From NCBI RefSeq assembly GCF_018130165.1, contig NZ_JAFCLZ010000013.1:183807-247806 (forward strand): 64,000 nucleotides of DNA. The letters are read 5' to 3'. Source of the DNA: Bradyrhizobium sp. JYMT SZCCT0180 (GTDB lineage: Bacteria; Pseudomonadota; Alphaproteobacteria; Rhizobiales; Xanthobacteraceae). A program made the translations under genes and the position numbers. Below are positions 7,168-15,500 of this stretch, piece after piece; position 1 is the stretch's first letter; every line of letters begins with the position of its first letter. Below the pieces are notes generated by a model. The model did no database searches. It had not been told where the DNA came from and saw only the letters and a program-made list of their open reading frames with translations.

Positions 7168-9432
7168 ATGACCGTCGTCACCAACAACAAGTGGATCGGC
7201 CAGCGCACCATTCGTCCTGATGGTATGGACAAGGTGACCGGCCGCGCGCAGTTCGCCGCCGACACCAATATGCCCGGCATGATCTGGGGCAAGGTGTTGC
7301 GCAGCCCGCACGCGCATGCGCGCATCAAATCGATCAACACGGCGAAGGCGGAAGCGCTGCCCGGCGTCAAGGCCGTCGTCACCGCGCGCGACATCGTCGA
7401 TTTCCCGATCGAGAAGGGCGCCGTCATGCTCGGCATCCAGGACATGCGCTGGATGTGCCGCAACGTGATGGCGCGCGAAAAGGCGCTGTTTCCCGGGCAC
7501 CCCATTGCGGCCGTTGCCGCTACATCAGAAGCGATCGCGGCGGAAGCCTGCAACCTGATCGAGGTCGACTACGAAGTGCTGCCCTTCGCGATCGAGATCG
7601 AGGACGCGATCAAATCCGACGCGCCGATCCTGCACGAGTTCAACAAGTTCGAAGGCAAGCCCTCCAACATCGCCGGCCGGATCGAGCACAAGAAGGGCGA
7701 TCTCGCCGAAGGCTTCAAGAAGGCCGACATCGTCATCGAGCGCAGCTTCACGACGCGCCCGGTGCATCAGGGCTATATCGAGCCGCATGCCTGTCTGATC
7801 AGCGTCGCGCCCGATGGCAAGACCACGATCTGGAGCTCCAGCCAGGGCCAGTTCATGGTCCGCGCGATGACGGCCCATCTCACCGGCATCCCGCAGAGCG
7901 ACATCCGCGCCATCCCCGCCGAGATCGGCGGCGGTTTTGGCGGCAAGACCATCGTCTATCTCGAGCCGCTGGCGACGCTGCTGGCGAAAAAGTCCGGCCG
8001 TCCGGTGAAGATGGTGATGACGCGCGAGGAAGTGATGCGCGCGACCGGGCCGACGTCAGGCTCGAAGAGCACGGTGAAGATCGGCGCCACCAAGGACGGC
8101 AAGATCGTCGCCGCGCACGGCACCTTCTATCTGCAGGCTGGCGCGCTGCCGGGCTCGCCGATCCGCGGCGCCGTCGGCTGCAGCTTCACACCCTACGACA
8201 TTCCGAACCTGCTGTCGGAAGGTTATGACGTCTGCTCCAACCGCTCGAAAGTGGCGGCCTATCGCGCGCCGGGCGCGCCGATCGGCGCCTATGCGGTGGA
8301 ATGCGTGCTCGACGAAGTCGCCGAGGTGCTGAAGATGGACCCGCTCGACTTCCGCCTGAAGAACGCCGCCAAGGAAGGAACGAAAGCCGCGCACGGCCCG
8401 ACCTTCCCGCGCATCGGCTACATCGAGACGGTGGAAGCGGCAAAGGCGTCGGATCACTACAAGGCGCCGCTCGGAAAACTTCAAGGACGCGGCGTCGCCT
8501 CCGGCTTCTGGTTCAACGCCGGCGGCGAATCCTCCGCGCAGGTCAACATCACCGAGGACGGCAACGTCGTCGTCACCACGGGCCATCCCGATATCGGCGG
8601 CTCGCGCGCCGGCATCGCCAACATCTGCGCCGAACTGCTCGGCATCGACTATCGCCGCGTCTCCGTCATCATCGGCGATACCCAAACCATCGGCTTCTCG
8701 AATCTCACCGGCGGCAGCCGCGTGCTGTTCGCCTCCTCGATCGTGGTGACGCAGTCGACCGAACAGATCATCAAGACCTTGCGCGAGCGTGCTGCAAAAA
8801 TCTGGGAGATCGATCCCGAGGCGGTGAAGTGGGAAGACGGCGCGGCGCATCCCGTGAGCCCGAATGCCGGCCAGTTTCCGCCGCTGACGCTAAAAGATCT
8901 CGCCGAGAAAGCGCCCGCGATGGGCGGCCCGATCGGCGCCGGCGTGCAGCTCAACACCACGGGCGCGGACGGCGGCTTCGGCACGCATATCTGCGACGTC
9001 GAGGTCGACGTCGATCTCGGCATCGCGCGGGTGACCCGCTACACCGCCGTGCAGGATGTCGGCCGCGCCATCCACCCCGGCTATGTCGAGGGCCAGCTGC
9101 AGGGCGGCGTCGCGCAAGGCATCGGCTGGGCGCTGAATGAGGAATACATCTACACCAAGGAGGGCAAGGTCGATAATCCCGGCTTCCTCGACTATCGCAT
9201 GCCTGTTTGTTCGGACCTGCCGATGATCGACTGCATCATGGTCGAGGTGCCCAACCCGAAACACCCGCAAGGCGTCAAGGGCGTTGGCGAAGTGCCGCTG
9301 GTCCCCGTGATGGCCGCGGTGGCGAATGCGATCTACAACGCGCTCGGCAAACGCTTTTACGCCCTGCCGATGTCGCCGCCGAAGGTGCTGGAAGTGATCG
9401 ATGCGCCGGAGACGCGGCAGGCGGCGGAGTAA
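7168..9432 (+). CDS. Molybdenum hydroxylase, molybdopterin-binding large subunit
   Basis: The 754-residue catalytic subunit of a xanthine dehydrogenase-family enzyme binds molybdopterin cytosine dinucleotide and should hydroxylate an aromatic, aldehyde or CoA-thioester substrate. Visible are the N-terminal a/b-hammerhead domain (GRAQFAADTNMPGMIWGKVLRSPHAHA), the cofactor motif GGGFGGK near residue 255, the active-site loop AYRAPGAPIGAYAVE near residue 360, and the catalytic Glu in KGVGEVPLVP near residue 710. The loop is not the AYRCSFR of form I nor the AYRGAGR of form II CO dehydrogenase, so a CO dehydrogenase name is not justified. It is the last gene of the operon and is followed by repeats. 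No maturation gene (XdhC/CoxD type) lies in the window. Confidence 0.92.
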   Translation: MTVVTNNKWIGQRTIRPDGMDKVTGRAQFAADTNMPGMIWGKVLRSPHAHARIKSINTAKAEALPGVKAVVTARDIVDFPIEKGAVMLGIQDMRWMCRNVMAREKALFPGHPIAAVAATSEAIAAEACNLIEVDYEVLPFAIEIEDAIKSDAPILHEFNKFEGKPSNIAGRIEHKKGDLAEGFKKADIVIERSFTTRPVHQGYIEPHACLISVAPDGKTTIWSSSQGQFMVRAMTAHLTGIPQSDIRAIPAEIGGGFGGKTIVYLEPLATLLAKKSGRPVKMVMTREEVMRATGPTSGSKSTVKIGATKDGKIVAAHGTFYLQAGALPGSPIRGAVGCSFTPYDIPNLLSEGYDVCSNRSKVAAYRAPGAPIGAYAVECVLDEVAEVLKMDPLDFRLKNAAKEGTKAAHGPTFPRIGYIETVEAAKASDHYKAPLGKLQGRGVASGFWFNAGGESSAQVNITEDGNVVVTTGHPDIGGSRAGIANICAELLGIDYRRVSVIIGDTQTIGFSNLTGGSRVLFASSIVVTQSTEQIIKTLRERAAKIWEIDPEAVKWEDGAAHPVSPNAGQFPPLTLKDLAEKAPAMGGPIGAGVQLNTTGADGGFGTHICDVEVDVDLGIARVTRYTAVQDVGRAIHPGYVEGQLQGGVAQGIGWALNEEYIYTKEGKVDNPGFLDYRMPVCSDLPMIDCIMVEVPNPKHPQGVKGVGEVPLVPVMAAVANAIYNALGKRFYALPMSPPKVLEVIDAPETRQAAE

Positions 9433-9452
9433 GCCAGCGTCGTTGTTTAGCT

Positions 9453-9660
9453 TCGTAGGGCGGGTTAGCGTAAGCGTAACCCGCCTTTTCGTTGCGCCAA
9501 CGCGGCGGGTTACGCCTTCGGCTAACCCGCCCTACGCACTGCGTAGGGTGGGTGGAGCGACTTGTCCGCCGTAGCTCAAAGAGCGAAGGCGGAAGCGATA
9601 CCCACCAGTTGTTCCGATGAATGAAGTGGTGGGTTACGCTTCGCTAACCCACCCTACGAA
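9453..9660. repeat. Dispersed palindromic repeat, family D, two tandem units
   Basis: Unit 1 (about 9453-9535) pairs CGTAGGGCGGGTTAGCG with its complement CTAACCCGCCCTACG. Unit 2 (about 9541-9660) pairs CGTAGGGTGGGT with ACCCACCCTACG and has inner arms around CTTGTCCGCC and GGCGGAAGCG. Related copies are at 17937-18026 and 38709-38795. It fills the gap between the molybdenum hydroxylase operon and the next gene. Confidence 0.85.
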
Positions 9661-9685
9661 CAAGAAAACAACAGGGGAGACCACC

Positions 9686-10471
9686 ATGGATGACGCATCA
9701 GCCCGGCGCGCGGCGCAATCGCTGCTTGCGGCACACAAGGCCAATTTGCAGTTTACCTCGCTTGCTCCGCCGGACAAACCCGCCACGATCTCGGACGCCT
9801 ATGACATTCAGGACAGCTATGTCGCGCTGCTTCGCGGTGAACACGGCGACACCGTGGGCTACAAGGTCGGGCTGACGTCGGCGACGATGCAGAAGTTCTG
9901 CGGGATCGACCACCCCATCGCCGGCGTGGTGCTCGCAAGCCGCGTGCATCGATCCGGCGCGACCATCCGCCGTGCGGATTTCGGGCGGCTCGGCCTCGAG
10001 TTCGAAATCGCCGTTCGCATCAAATCCGATGTGCCGGTCGCGGCGGCGCCGGTGAGCGCTGAAATGATTGCCCCGCATGTCGGCGGCGTCTGCGCTGCCA
10101 TCGAAATGGTGGATGACCGCAACGCCGATTACGGCAATCTCGATGTGCTTTCGCTGGTGTCGGATAATTCCTGGAACGGCGGCATCGTCCTGTCGGAATT
10201 CGCGGCGAAATGGCCCGACCTGGAGTCCGCTCTGGGCCGGGCGGCAAAGGACGGCGTCATGTTCGGCGAGGGTTACGGCCGCGATATTCTCGGCCATCCC
10301 TTCAATTCCGTCGCCTGGCTCGCCACGCAACTCAATGCGCGTGGAGTGGGCTTGAAGGCGGGGCAGGTTGTGATGACCGGCAGCGTCATGAAGACAGTGT
10401 TTCCGGATAGCGGCGCCCTCTATCGATTTGCGTTCGACGGCCTTGGCGCTGTCGAGGTGAGCGTGCGTTAG
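9686..10471 (+). CDS. 2-keto-4-pentenoate hydratase/fumarylacetoacetase-fold enzyme
   Basis: This 261-residue protein resembles the MhpD/DmpE hydratases and related decarboxylases of meta-cleavage pathways, which act on 2-hydroxydienoates with a divalent metal. Typical pieces are SDAYDIQDSYVAL, GYKVGLTS, a metal-binding LGLEFEIAVRI, AAIEMVDDRNADYGN and GQVVMTGSVMKT near the C terminus. I chose the ATG behind a strong AGGGGAGA site; an earlier in-frame ATG lies inside repeat family D and has no ribosome site. No other ring-cleavage genes are present. A role next to the molybdenum hydroxylase in breaking down an aromatic compound is possible, but the repeat block between them argues against one transcript. 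Confidence 0.88.
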   Translation: MDDASARRAAQSLLAAHKANLQFTSLAPPDKPATISDAYDIQDSYVALLRGEHGDTVGYKVGLTSATMQKFCGIDHPIAGVVLASRVHRSGATIRRADFGRLGLEFEIAVRIKSDVPVAAAPVSAEMIAPHVGGVCAAIEMVDDRNADYGNLDVLSLVSDNSWNGGIVLSEFAAKWPDLESALGRAAKDGVMFGEGYGRDILGHPFNSVAWLATQLNARGVGLKAGQVVMTGSVMKTVFPDSGALYRFAFDGLGAVEVSVR

Positions 10472-10483
10472 CACTGCTGCGTC

Positions 10484-11338
10484 CTACGGCCTAGGGTCGA
10501 TCCTCGCGGCGGTGATGTCGTCGCGCGAGACGGTTACCTTGTCCACGAATTCCGCCGTGGCGCGCGCGATGGCACGCCATTCCGGAAGCTTCTGTTTGCG
10601 GAAACTCACATTGAATGACCAACCATCCCGGTTCAGGCCCATTGTGCAATCGAGTGCCTGCACAGGGCAGGAGAGGGACGGATATGTCTTGTCGGGGCCG
10701 AAATACCTGATCGCGACGTCGTGAGCCATGCCGAGCGAGGTCTGCTGATAGCGGCATGCCTTGAAGTTGTCGAAGTCAAGTTCGGGCGTTCTGGTCGCGC
10801 TTCGCACAGGGGTTTCGTCTTCGCAGTCGCCGGTTCGCACCGGCTGCCATGGCGGCCCGTAGGTTGGTGTCCCGATCCCAATGAATAGCTGGTCATCCCG
10901 GATTTCCCTCGGCGACAAGTCAGCGTATTGCAGACAATCGCCTTGTGGCGGGACATCGCCCACACCGGGTTTGTCCTGCATTCTTCGCAGTTCGGCGTTG
11001 ACCGGCGCGGCCCATACCATCTGCGGGTACTGCACCGTCTCGTAAAGTCGGGTCGTGATTTCGGGGCGGTCGGGCGCCTTGAATAGTCTTTCTCTTGCTG
11101 GAACACGGATCCGCCAAAACAGGTTCTTGACCTGCTGAAACCAGCTCTTGTCGGTGCTGTAGCGTGGAATGTTGACGGTGACGGTTGGGGTGAAGCCGAT
11201 CGTTACCTCCATCTCCGGCAATGCGCGGGCGATGCAAATATGCAGCCGGTCAGTATCCTCCGATAGCGCCGGCACTGGTCCGAGCAGGAACAGCAAGCTG
11301 GCACCGATCAGCAGATGGCGATGCGGAATCTGTCGCAA
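10484..11338 (-). CDS. Secreted protein of unknown function
   Basis: I do not recognise a family. The 284-residue product starts with a clear signal peptide (HLLIGASLLFLLGPVPALS, cleaved near residue 26) and has about six Cys residues (LHICIARA, GDCLQYA, TGDCEDE, FKACRYQ, LSCPVQALDC), which suggests disulfides in the periplasm. There is no lipobox and no membrane segment after the signal. The start is a TTG with GGAG six bases upstream; the nearby ATG is out of frame. The gene converges on the hydratase gene with a 12-base gap and lies downstream of the acyltransferase on the same strand. A decayed second copy of its 3' end lies at 12670-12790, on the other side of the acyltransferase. Confidence 0.75.
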   Translation of the reverse strand: MRQIPHRHLLIGASLLFLLGPVPALSEDTDRLHICIARALPEMEVTIGFTPTVTVNIPRYSTDKSWFQQVKNLFWRIRVPARERLFKAPDRPEITTRLYETVQYPQMVWAAPVNAELRRMQDKPGVGDVPPQGDCLQYADLSPREIRDDQLFIGIGTPTYGPPWQPVRTGDCEDETPVRSATRTPELDFDNFKACRYQQTSLGMAHDVAIRYFGPDKTYPSLSCPVQALDCTMGLNRDGWSFNVSFRKQKLPEWRAIARATAEFVDKVTVSRDDITAARIDPRP

Positions 11339-11374
11339 CGACTGTCTCCATAAGCTTGATCCCGCCCTTGCTCG

Positions 11375-12484
11375 CTACGTCGTCGTGGCGACAACTGCGG
11401 TCTGTGGCACTTGCTCGCCGCCCACGGATGCGGGCTTGGTCGCGGCGTTGTGCTGATCTCCTCCGAGACTGCGGCGATAGCGTTGCAGTGGCTGTTCAAC
11501 AGCCAGGTAGCTGACCGTGGCCATGGCGATCGAAAAACCGAGGACGATCGGACCGGTCACGTACCAGGGAAACAACTCCCTGAAGTAGATGGCTGCCGGA
11601 TAATGCCACAGATACATGCCGTAAGAGATGAGGCCGATGCCAACCAGCGGGGGTGCGGACAACACCAGACTGACCCTCGATTCTCTTGTCGAGGCCGAGA
11701 TCAGCAAACCTGCGGCGGCGACATGGGCAACGTTGGTCATGATCACCAACGACCAGGGCGCGCGCCAGAAGCCGATCGAGAGGCAGACGGTGAGTGCTGC
11801 CCAGGCGACGACGCCCGCGACATTGGCTGCTCTTTCCGAGATCAGGTCCTTGTGCCGCAGGGCTGTCGCCAGCAGCGCGCCACAAATCAGGCCGTCGATC
11901 CGCGTATCAAAGCGATAATACGTCGCGTCCCATCCCTGGGTTTCATAAATGTATATGCGCCATGCGCTGGCGAGCAAATAGAGGCCGAAGAGAACGACCA
12001 GACGCCCGCGAGGCCCGATGCGCGCCAGCAGCAGAACTGCGAACGGCCAGATCAGGTAAAAGTGCTCCTCGACCGAGAGCGACCATGTGTGAATCAGCAC
12101 TTTCGGATTGTGCCAGAAGGCCTGCGAATAATCGGTCAGATAAAATGCCACCAGCGCGGCGTCGCGCACATGCGACATGAGGTCGAGCTGCGGCCAGAGC
12201 AGCGGGGCAATCAGCAGGTACACCGCCAGAAACAGTAGCAGCGGCGGGGTGAGACGGAGCAACCGGCGCAGATAGAATTTCCACAGGTCGATCCGTCCCG
12301 TCACGCCAACTTCGTCCACGAGAAGCCGCGTAATCAGAAAGCCGCTCAGAACGAAAAACAGATCGACGCCAAAATAACCCTGGTCGAATACCGTAACGTC
12401 GCAATGATCTGCGATGACCAGAAGCACTGCGACCGCCCGCAATCCATCCAATGCTGGATTGTATGGAAACGGCAGTGCCAACAA
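11375..12484 (-). CDS. Membrane acyltransferase family 3 (OafA/YrhL type)
   Basis: The 369-residue integral membrane protein has about ten hydrophobic helices and the hallmarks of acyltransferase 3: NPALDGLRAVAVLLVIADH at the N terminus with the conserved Arg and the His in helix 1, GYFGVDLFFVLSGFLITRLL, and HTWSLSVEEHFYLIWP. Family members transfer acetyl or other acyl groups onto sugars of lipopolysaccharide, capsule, Nod factor or similar glycans. There is no C-terminal SGNH domain, so it is the short form. The start is TTG behind a run of six G. It lies between an intact secreted-protein gene and the decayed copy of that gene. No glycan gene is nearby to point to a substrate. Confidence 0.88.
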   Translation of the reverse strand: MLALPFPYNPALDGLRAVAVLLVIADHCDVTVFDQGYFGVDLFFVLSGFLITRLLVDEVGVTGRIDLWKFYLRRLLRLTPPLLLFLAVYLLIAPLLWPQLDLMSHVRDAALVAFYLTDYSQAFWHNPKVLIHTWSLSVEEHFYLIWPFAVLLLARIGPRGRLVVLFGLYLLASAWRIYIYETQGWDATYYRFDTRIDGLICGALLATALRHKDLISERAANVAGVVAWAALTVCLSIGFWRAPWSLVIMTNVAHVAAAGLLISASTRESRVSLVLSAPPLVGIGLISYGMYLWHYPAAIYFRELFPWYVTGPIVLGFSIAMATVSYLAVEQPLQRYRRSLGGDQHNAATKPASVGGEQVPQTAVVATTT

Positions 12485-13007
12485 AGCCCCCTTGTGCGGC
12501 GCAGCCGCGACGGTTGTTGTAACTGAACCGCCGCAGCCATGGGTTCTTTCCGGGACCCTGGCAGTTCTATAAGGGAAAATACTGAGGAAAGTTTACGCAC
12601 TCCTTAACTTCACAACCTAAACTTGCTAACCTCTCTTGCCGGATTCGTTATGTATTGCACGCTACAGCGCTATTTTCGGCGGTCGATCCCTGCGGTGATG
12701 TCGTCACGCGTGACGGTTGTGTTGTTCAGGAAAGGAAGCCGCGGCATTTGCGAAGGCTTCTGTTAACGGTAACTCACGTGAACATCTGAAGCGGCCGGGA
12801 AGGCCGTGCGTCGTGACCGGCGATCGCCTTTCGCGCGCGCGGATCGGCACGTGCATTCAGCTTGCAAATCAGTTCATGCTCGCGATTACAATTTTCGTCT
12901 CGCGTTTTCTGGATCGTTAACTACCGCGCGACGCCTTTGTAGCGGTTCGATGCGCCAACCCTTAGTTGGTACCGATTGTTAGTTCTCCTCATGCGAGAGT
13001 TTTTTTC
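12485..13007. other. Gene-free block upstream of the acyltransferase, containing a pseudogene remnant
   Basis: These 523 bases are more AT-rich in places than the surrounding genes (about 12560-12670). The only recognisable content is the remnant at 12670-12790 described separately. The short open frames here lack ribosome sites and look like chance. Promoters for the acyltransferase (minus) and the GrlR-like gene (plus) must lie at its two ends, but I cannot place them. Confidence 0.6.
12670..12790 (-). pseudogene. Decayed 3' end of a paralogue of the secreted protein at 10484-11338
   Basis: Read on the minus strand this piece gives HVSYR, a stop in place of Lys, QKP..., then FLNNTTVTRDDITAGIDRRK and a TAG. 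The intact gene ends NVSFRKQKLPEW...FVDKVTVSRDDITAARIDPRP. The match is clear at both DNA and protein level, with an in-frame TAA, a deletion of about 15 bases and no recognisable sequence for the first 230 or so residues. It is a dead remnant of a second copy. It lies in the same orientation on the far side of the acyltransferase gene. Confidence 0.8.
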
Positions 13008-13433
13008 ATGCGCAGAGACGGCCAATATGCGGTTTGGTACAAGACCTCGCGTGGCGAAGGCACCGGCATCGTGCACCTGGCAGATGGTGTTATATCGGGC
13101 GGGGACTGCTGCTTCACCTATAGCGGCTCCTACCAGGTCGATAACGACAATTTCACCGCGGTGTTGACGACCACGCGGCATACGGCAGGTCCGCCCACGC
13201 TGTTCGGCCTCGACGTGGTCGACGTAGAGCTTGCGGGGAGATTCAAGGGCAGGCTGGCGTCGTGCTCGGGAACGGCCAAGCAGGCGCCGGGCCTGCCGTT
13301 CGAGGCTACGCTGATCCCCCGCGAAGAACAGTCGCCTGAACCCGATCGAAGCCGCGCAGGAAAATTGCCTGATGGCTTCGGTGCCAGGCGCCCGGTCCGC
13401 AATCCCGGTGTGCGTGGATTGTCCAGGGGCTGA
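13008..13433 (+). CDS. GrlR-like protein
   Basis: This 141-residue protein resembles the GrlR family, small beta-barrel proteins named after a negative regulator of type III secretion in attaching-and-effacing bacteria. Related stand-alone genes occur in rhizobia. Typical pieces are MRRDGQYAVWYKTSRGEGTG, DGVISGGDCCFTYSGSY, FTAVLTTTRHTAG, and CSGTAKQAPGLPFEATLIP. The last 35 or so residues (RSRAGKLPDGFGARR...) go beyond the usual domain end and may be a run-on after a lost stop codon. No type III secretion gene and no GrlA partner is in the window, so a regulatory role is not supported by context. The ATG before RRDGQY is preferred over an upstream in-frame start. Confidence 0.7.
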   Translation: MRRDGQYAVWYKTSRGEGTGIVHLADGVISGGDCCFTYSGSYQVDNDNFTAVLTTTRHTAGPPTLFGLDVVDVELAGRFKGRLASCSGTAKQAPGLPFEATLIPREEQSPEPDRSRAGKLPDGFGARRPVRNPGVRGLSRG

Positions 13434-13563
13434 TCGCGTCCGAGCAGAATTGGAATTATTTAAGGCGGCTTCCGGGCGCGCGCGAAACGGCGCGCCGCAC
13501 AAACGCGCCAATTTCGCATGAGAAGGACATGCCGCGCGGAATGGCACCCAGGGAGGTTTGCCC

Positions 13564-13707
13564 ATGTCTGAAGTGATACCGTTCCCACCCAAGCCCCAGC
13601 CGAAATCGATCGCGGACGAAACCGCTGAATTCCTGCAACTGCTGGAGCGGATCAGGTCTTCGTCGGATAAGGTCGAGACAAAGGAATTGCAGACAACAGA
13701 GGACTAG
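13564..13707 (+). CDS. Small protein of 47 residues, unknown function
   Basis: A short gene encodes a charged protein starting MSEVIPFPPKPQPK, followed by a predicted helix (DETAEFLQLLERIRSS) and an acidic tail ending TTED. It is supported by a strong AGGGAGG ribosome site seven bases before the ATG and by a good terminator directly after the stop. No membrane segment or Cys is present. I do not know a family for it. Small proteins with a PFP-rich start and one helix are common in Bradyrhizobium. Confidence 0.7.
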   Translation: MSEVIPFPPKPQPKSIADETAEFLQLLERIRSSSDKVETKELQTTED

Positions 13708-13712
13708 GCGGA

Positions 13713-13745
13713 CGGGGCCCTCGTGATACGCGGGGGCCCTTTTTT
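13713..13745 (+). terminator. Rho-independent terminator of the small-protein gene
   Basis: GGGCCCTCG pairs with CGGGGGCCC (one wobble) around a short loop and is followed by six T residues. It starts five bases after the stop codon. Confidence 0.88.
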
Positions 13746-13841
13746 GCATGGCAGCCCGGGAAGATGGAGCTGCCCGGCCGCGCGAATACGCGTCACGGGT
13801 TGGCACCGAACCGGTTTCTTCACCCCTCGGTAAGCGCCAGA

Positions 13842-13937
13842 CCCCGTTCCGATTGAATCGGAACGGGGCTCCAGATTCTGGATGTGACGCGTTTTCTTGA
13901 CGCGAACCGGTATCCACTTCGCTGGAAAACGCTCTAA
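13842..13937. repeat. Dispersed repeat, family F, copy 1
   Basis: A near-perfect hairpin (CCCCGTTCCGATT, one base, AATCGGAACGGGG) is followed by CTCCAGATTC and the segment GACGCGTTTTCTTGACGCG, then CCACTTCGCTGGAAAACGCT. Copies are at 60809-60899 and, partly, at 55271-55361. It ends 13 bases before the ribosome site of the Mur ligase gene and so forms its leader or promoter region. Confidence 0.85.
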
Positions 13938-13959
13938 TATCCCCGAATCAGGGGGGCAG

Positions 13960-15375
13960 ATGAATTTTTCGAAAGCGCATTTCATTGGCATTGCCGGAAA
14001 GGGCATGAGCGCGACCGCGCTGCTGCTCCGGCAGATGGGCGTGCAGATCAGCGGCTCCGACGAAGGCTTTTACCCGCCGGTCAGCGACTATCTCAGGAAC
14101 GAGAAGATCCCGTTTGCCGCAGGATACCGCAAAGAGAACATTCCTGACGATGCCGATGTCATCGTGATCGGCAAGAACGCAAAGCTTCAGCCTGACAGCA
14201 ATGAAGAAGTTCGCGCGGCGATGGACAGCGGAAAGCTGGTGCGATCGTTTGCGGATTTGCTGCACGACATGACCGCGGGTTCCGAGACGATCGTTGCCGC
14301 AGGAAGCTACGGCAAGTCGACTTGCTCTGCGCTGCTGGCGTGGTGCCTGAAGGTATCGAACAGGGATCCGAGCTATTTTATCGGTGAGATCACCAACGGG
14401 TTCGAACGGCACGCGCACCGCGGGCAAGGCCCGACGTTCGTTCTCGAAGGCGACGAATACCCGGCATCGAACTGGGACAACAGGTCGAAATTCCTTCGCT
14501 ACAACGCAAAGAACGTCCTGCTTACATCGGCGACCCACGACCACATCAACGTCTTTCCGACGCACGCGGATTATCTGGCCCCGTATCAAAGCCTGGTTGG
14601 CTCACTGCCTGCAGACGGACTTCTGGTGGTCTGCAGCAGCGAGCCTCACGCGCGCGCCCTTTCCGAAGGCCTCGCCTGCGCCACGGTTTTTTATGCCTTG
14701 GACGACAAGGCGCATTGGCATGCCGCCAACATCGCGCGCGGCGCGGAAACCGGTTTCGACCTGATGCGCGGCAGCGAAAAGATCATTCGCCTCTCGACCC
14801 GCATGCTCGGCGATCACAACATCGAAAATATCGTCGGCGTCAGCGCGATGCTGCTGGAGAAGAAGCTGCTGTCGCCCGAGGAGCTGAACGCCGGCATGAG
14901 CACGTTCCTGGGCGTCAAGCGCCGCATGGAATTGCTCTCGCCCGCATCGAAGGTGCCGGTCTACGAAGGTTTTGGCTCGTCCTACGAAAAAGCCCGGAGC
15001 GCCATCGTCGCCACAAAACTGCACTTCCCCGATCGTCGGCTGATCATCGTGTTCGAGCCGCATACGTTCACCTGGCGAAACCGGGCGGCGATATCGGCCT
15101 ATGACGACGCGTTTGCCGGAGCGTCCAGGATTTTCATCTATCAGCCGGCTTCGCAGGGCGCCGGCACCCATGCCCAACTGACCCAGGACGAAATCGTCGC
15201 CCGCGTCAGGGCGGCGAACTACGATGCCGAGGCGATAAGCGACCCGGACGGGGCATTGGCGAGATTGGGCGACATCTTGCGGCCGGATGATGTTGTTCTG
15301 TTGCTGACGTCAGGCGAGCTTGGCGGGCTGATACGAACCATTCCACAACTCGTCGAGGCGAAGTATCCGAGCTAA
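13960..15375 (+). CDS. Mur ligase family protein, divergent Mpl-like
   Basis: The 471-residue protein has the three-domain Mur ligase layout and is closest to Mpl, which joins recycled murein tripeptide to UDP-MurNAc. Seen are the N-terminal nucleotide motif HFIGIAGKGMSATALLL, the P-loop GSYGKSTC near residue 114 (GTHGKTTT in typical Mpl), and the Mpl-like DEYPASNWDNRSKFLRYNA. In the C-terminal domain the usual AHHPTAI reads GSSYEKARSAI, so the conserved His pair is missing. The Lys of the P-loop and the acidic metal ligand are kept, so ATP-dependent ligation is plausible, but the substrate may differ. It stands alone, with repeat F just upstream. The start is the ATG behind a G-rich site. 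Confidence 0.8.
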   Translation: MNFSKAHFIGIAGKGMSATALLLRQMGVQISGSDEGFYPPVSDYLRNEKIPFAAGYRKENIPDDADVIVIGKNAKLQPDSNEEVRAAMDSGKLVRSFADLLHDMTAGSETIVAAGSYGKSTCSALLAWCLKVSNRDPSYFIGEITNGFERHAHRGQGPTFVLEGDEYPASNWDNRSKFLRYNAKNVLLTSATHDHINVFPTHADYLAPYQSLVGSLPADGLLVVCSSEPHARALSEGLACATVFYALDDKAHWHAANIARGAETGFDLMRGSEKIIRLSTRMLGDHNIENIVGVSAMLLEKKLLSPEELNAGMSTFLGVKRRMELLSPASKVPVYEGFGSSYEKARSAIVATKLHFPDRRLIIVFEPHTFTWRNRAAISAYDDAFAGASRIFIYQPASQGAGTHAQLTQDEIVARVRAANYDAEAISDPDGALARLGDILRPDDVVLLLTSGELGGLIRTIPQLVEAKYPS

Positions 15376-15500
15376 GGGCCGCGGCTTGATGGTGCGGAAC
15401 GGTTCTTGCCATTCGGCCTGCAAGTCATCGAACTGCAACAGCTTTTGGCTAACCCACGCGCAGCGCCAATCCTGAAAAATGCGCTTAGCGGGGACGATCG

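Noticed and set aside
7168..9432. Naming the large subunit CO dehydrogenase (coxL)
   Set aside because: The active-site loop is AYRAPGAP, not AYRCSFR or AYRGAGR, so only the general family is supported.
9617..9685. Earlier ATG start for the hydratase-like gene
   Set aside because: It lies inside repeat D, encodes a repeat-derived sequence and has no ribosome site; the ATG at 9686 has AGGGGAGA.
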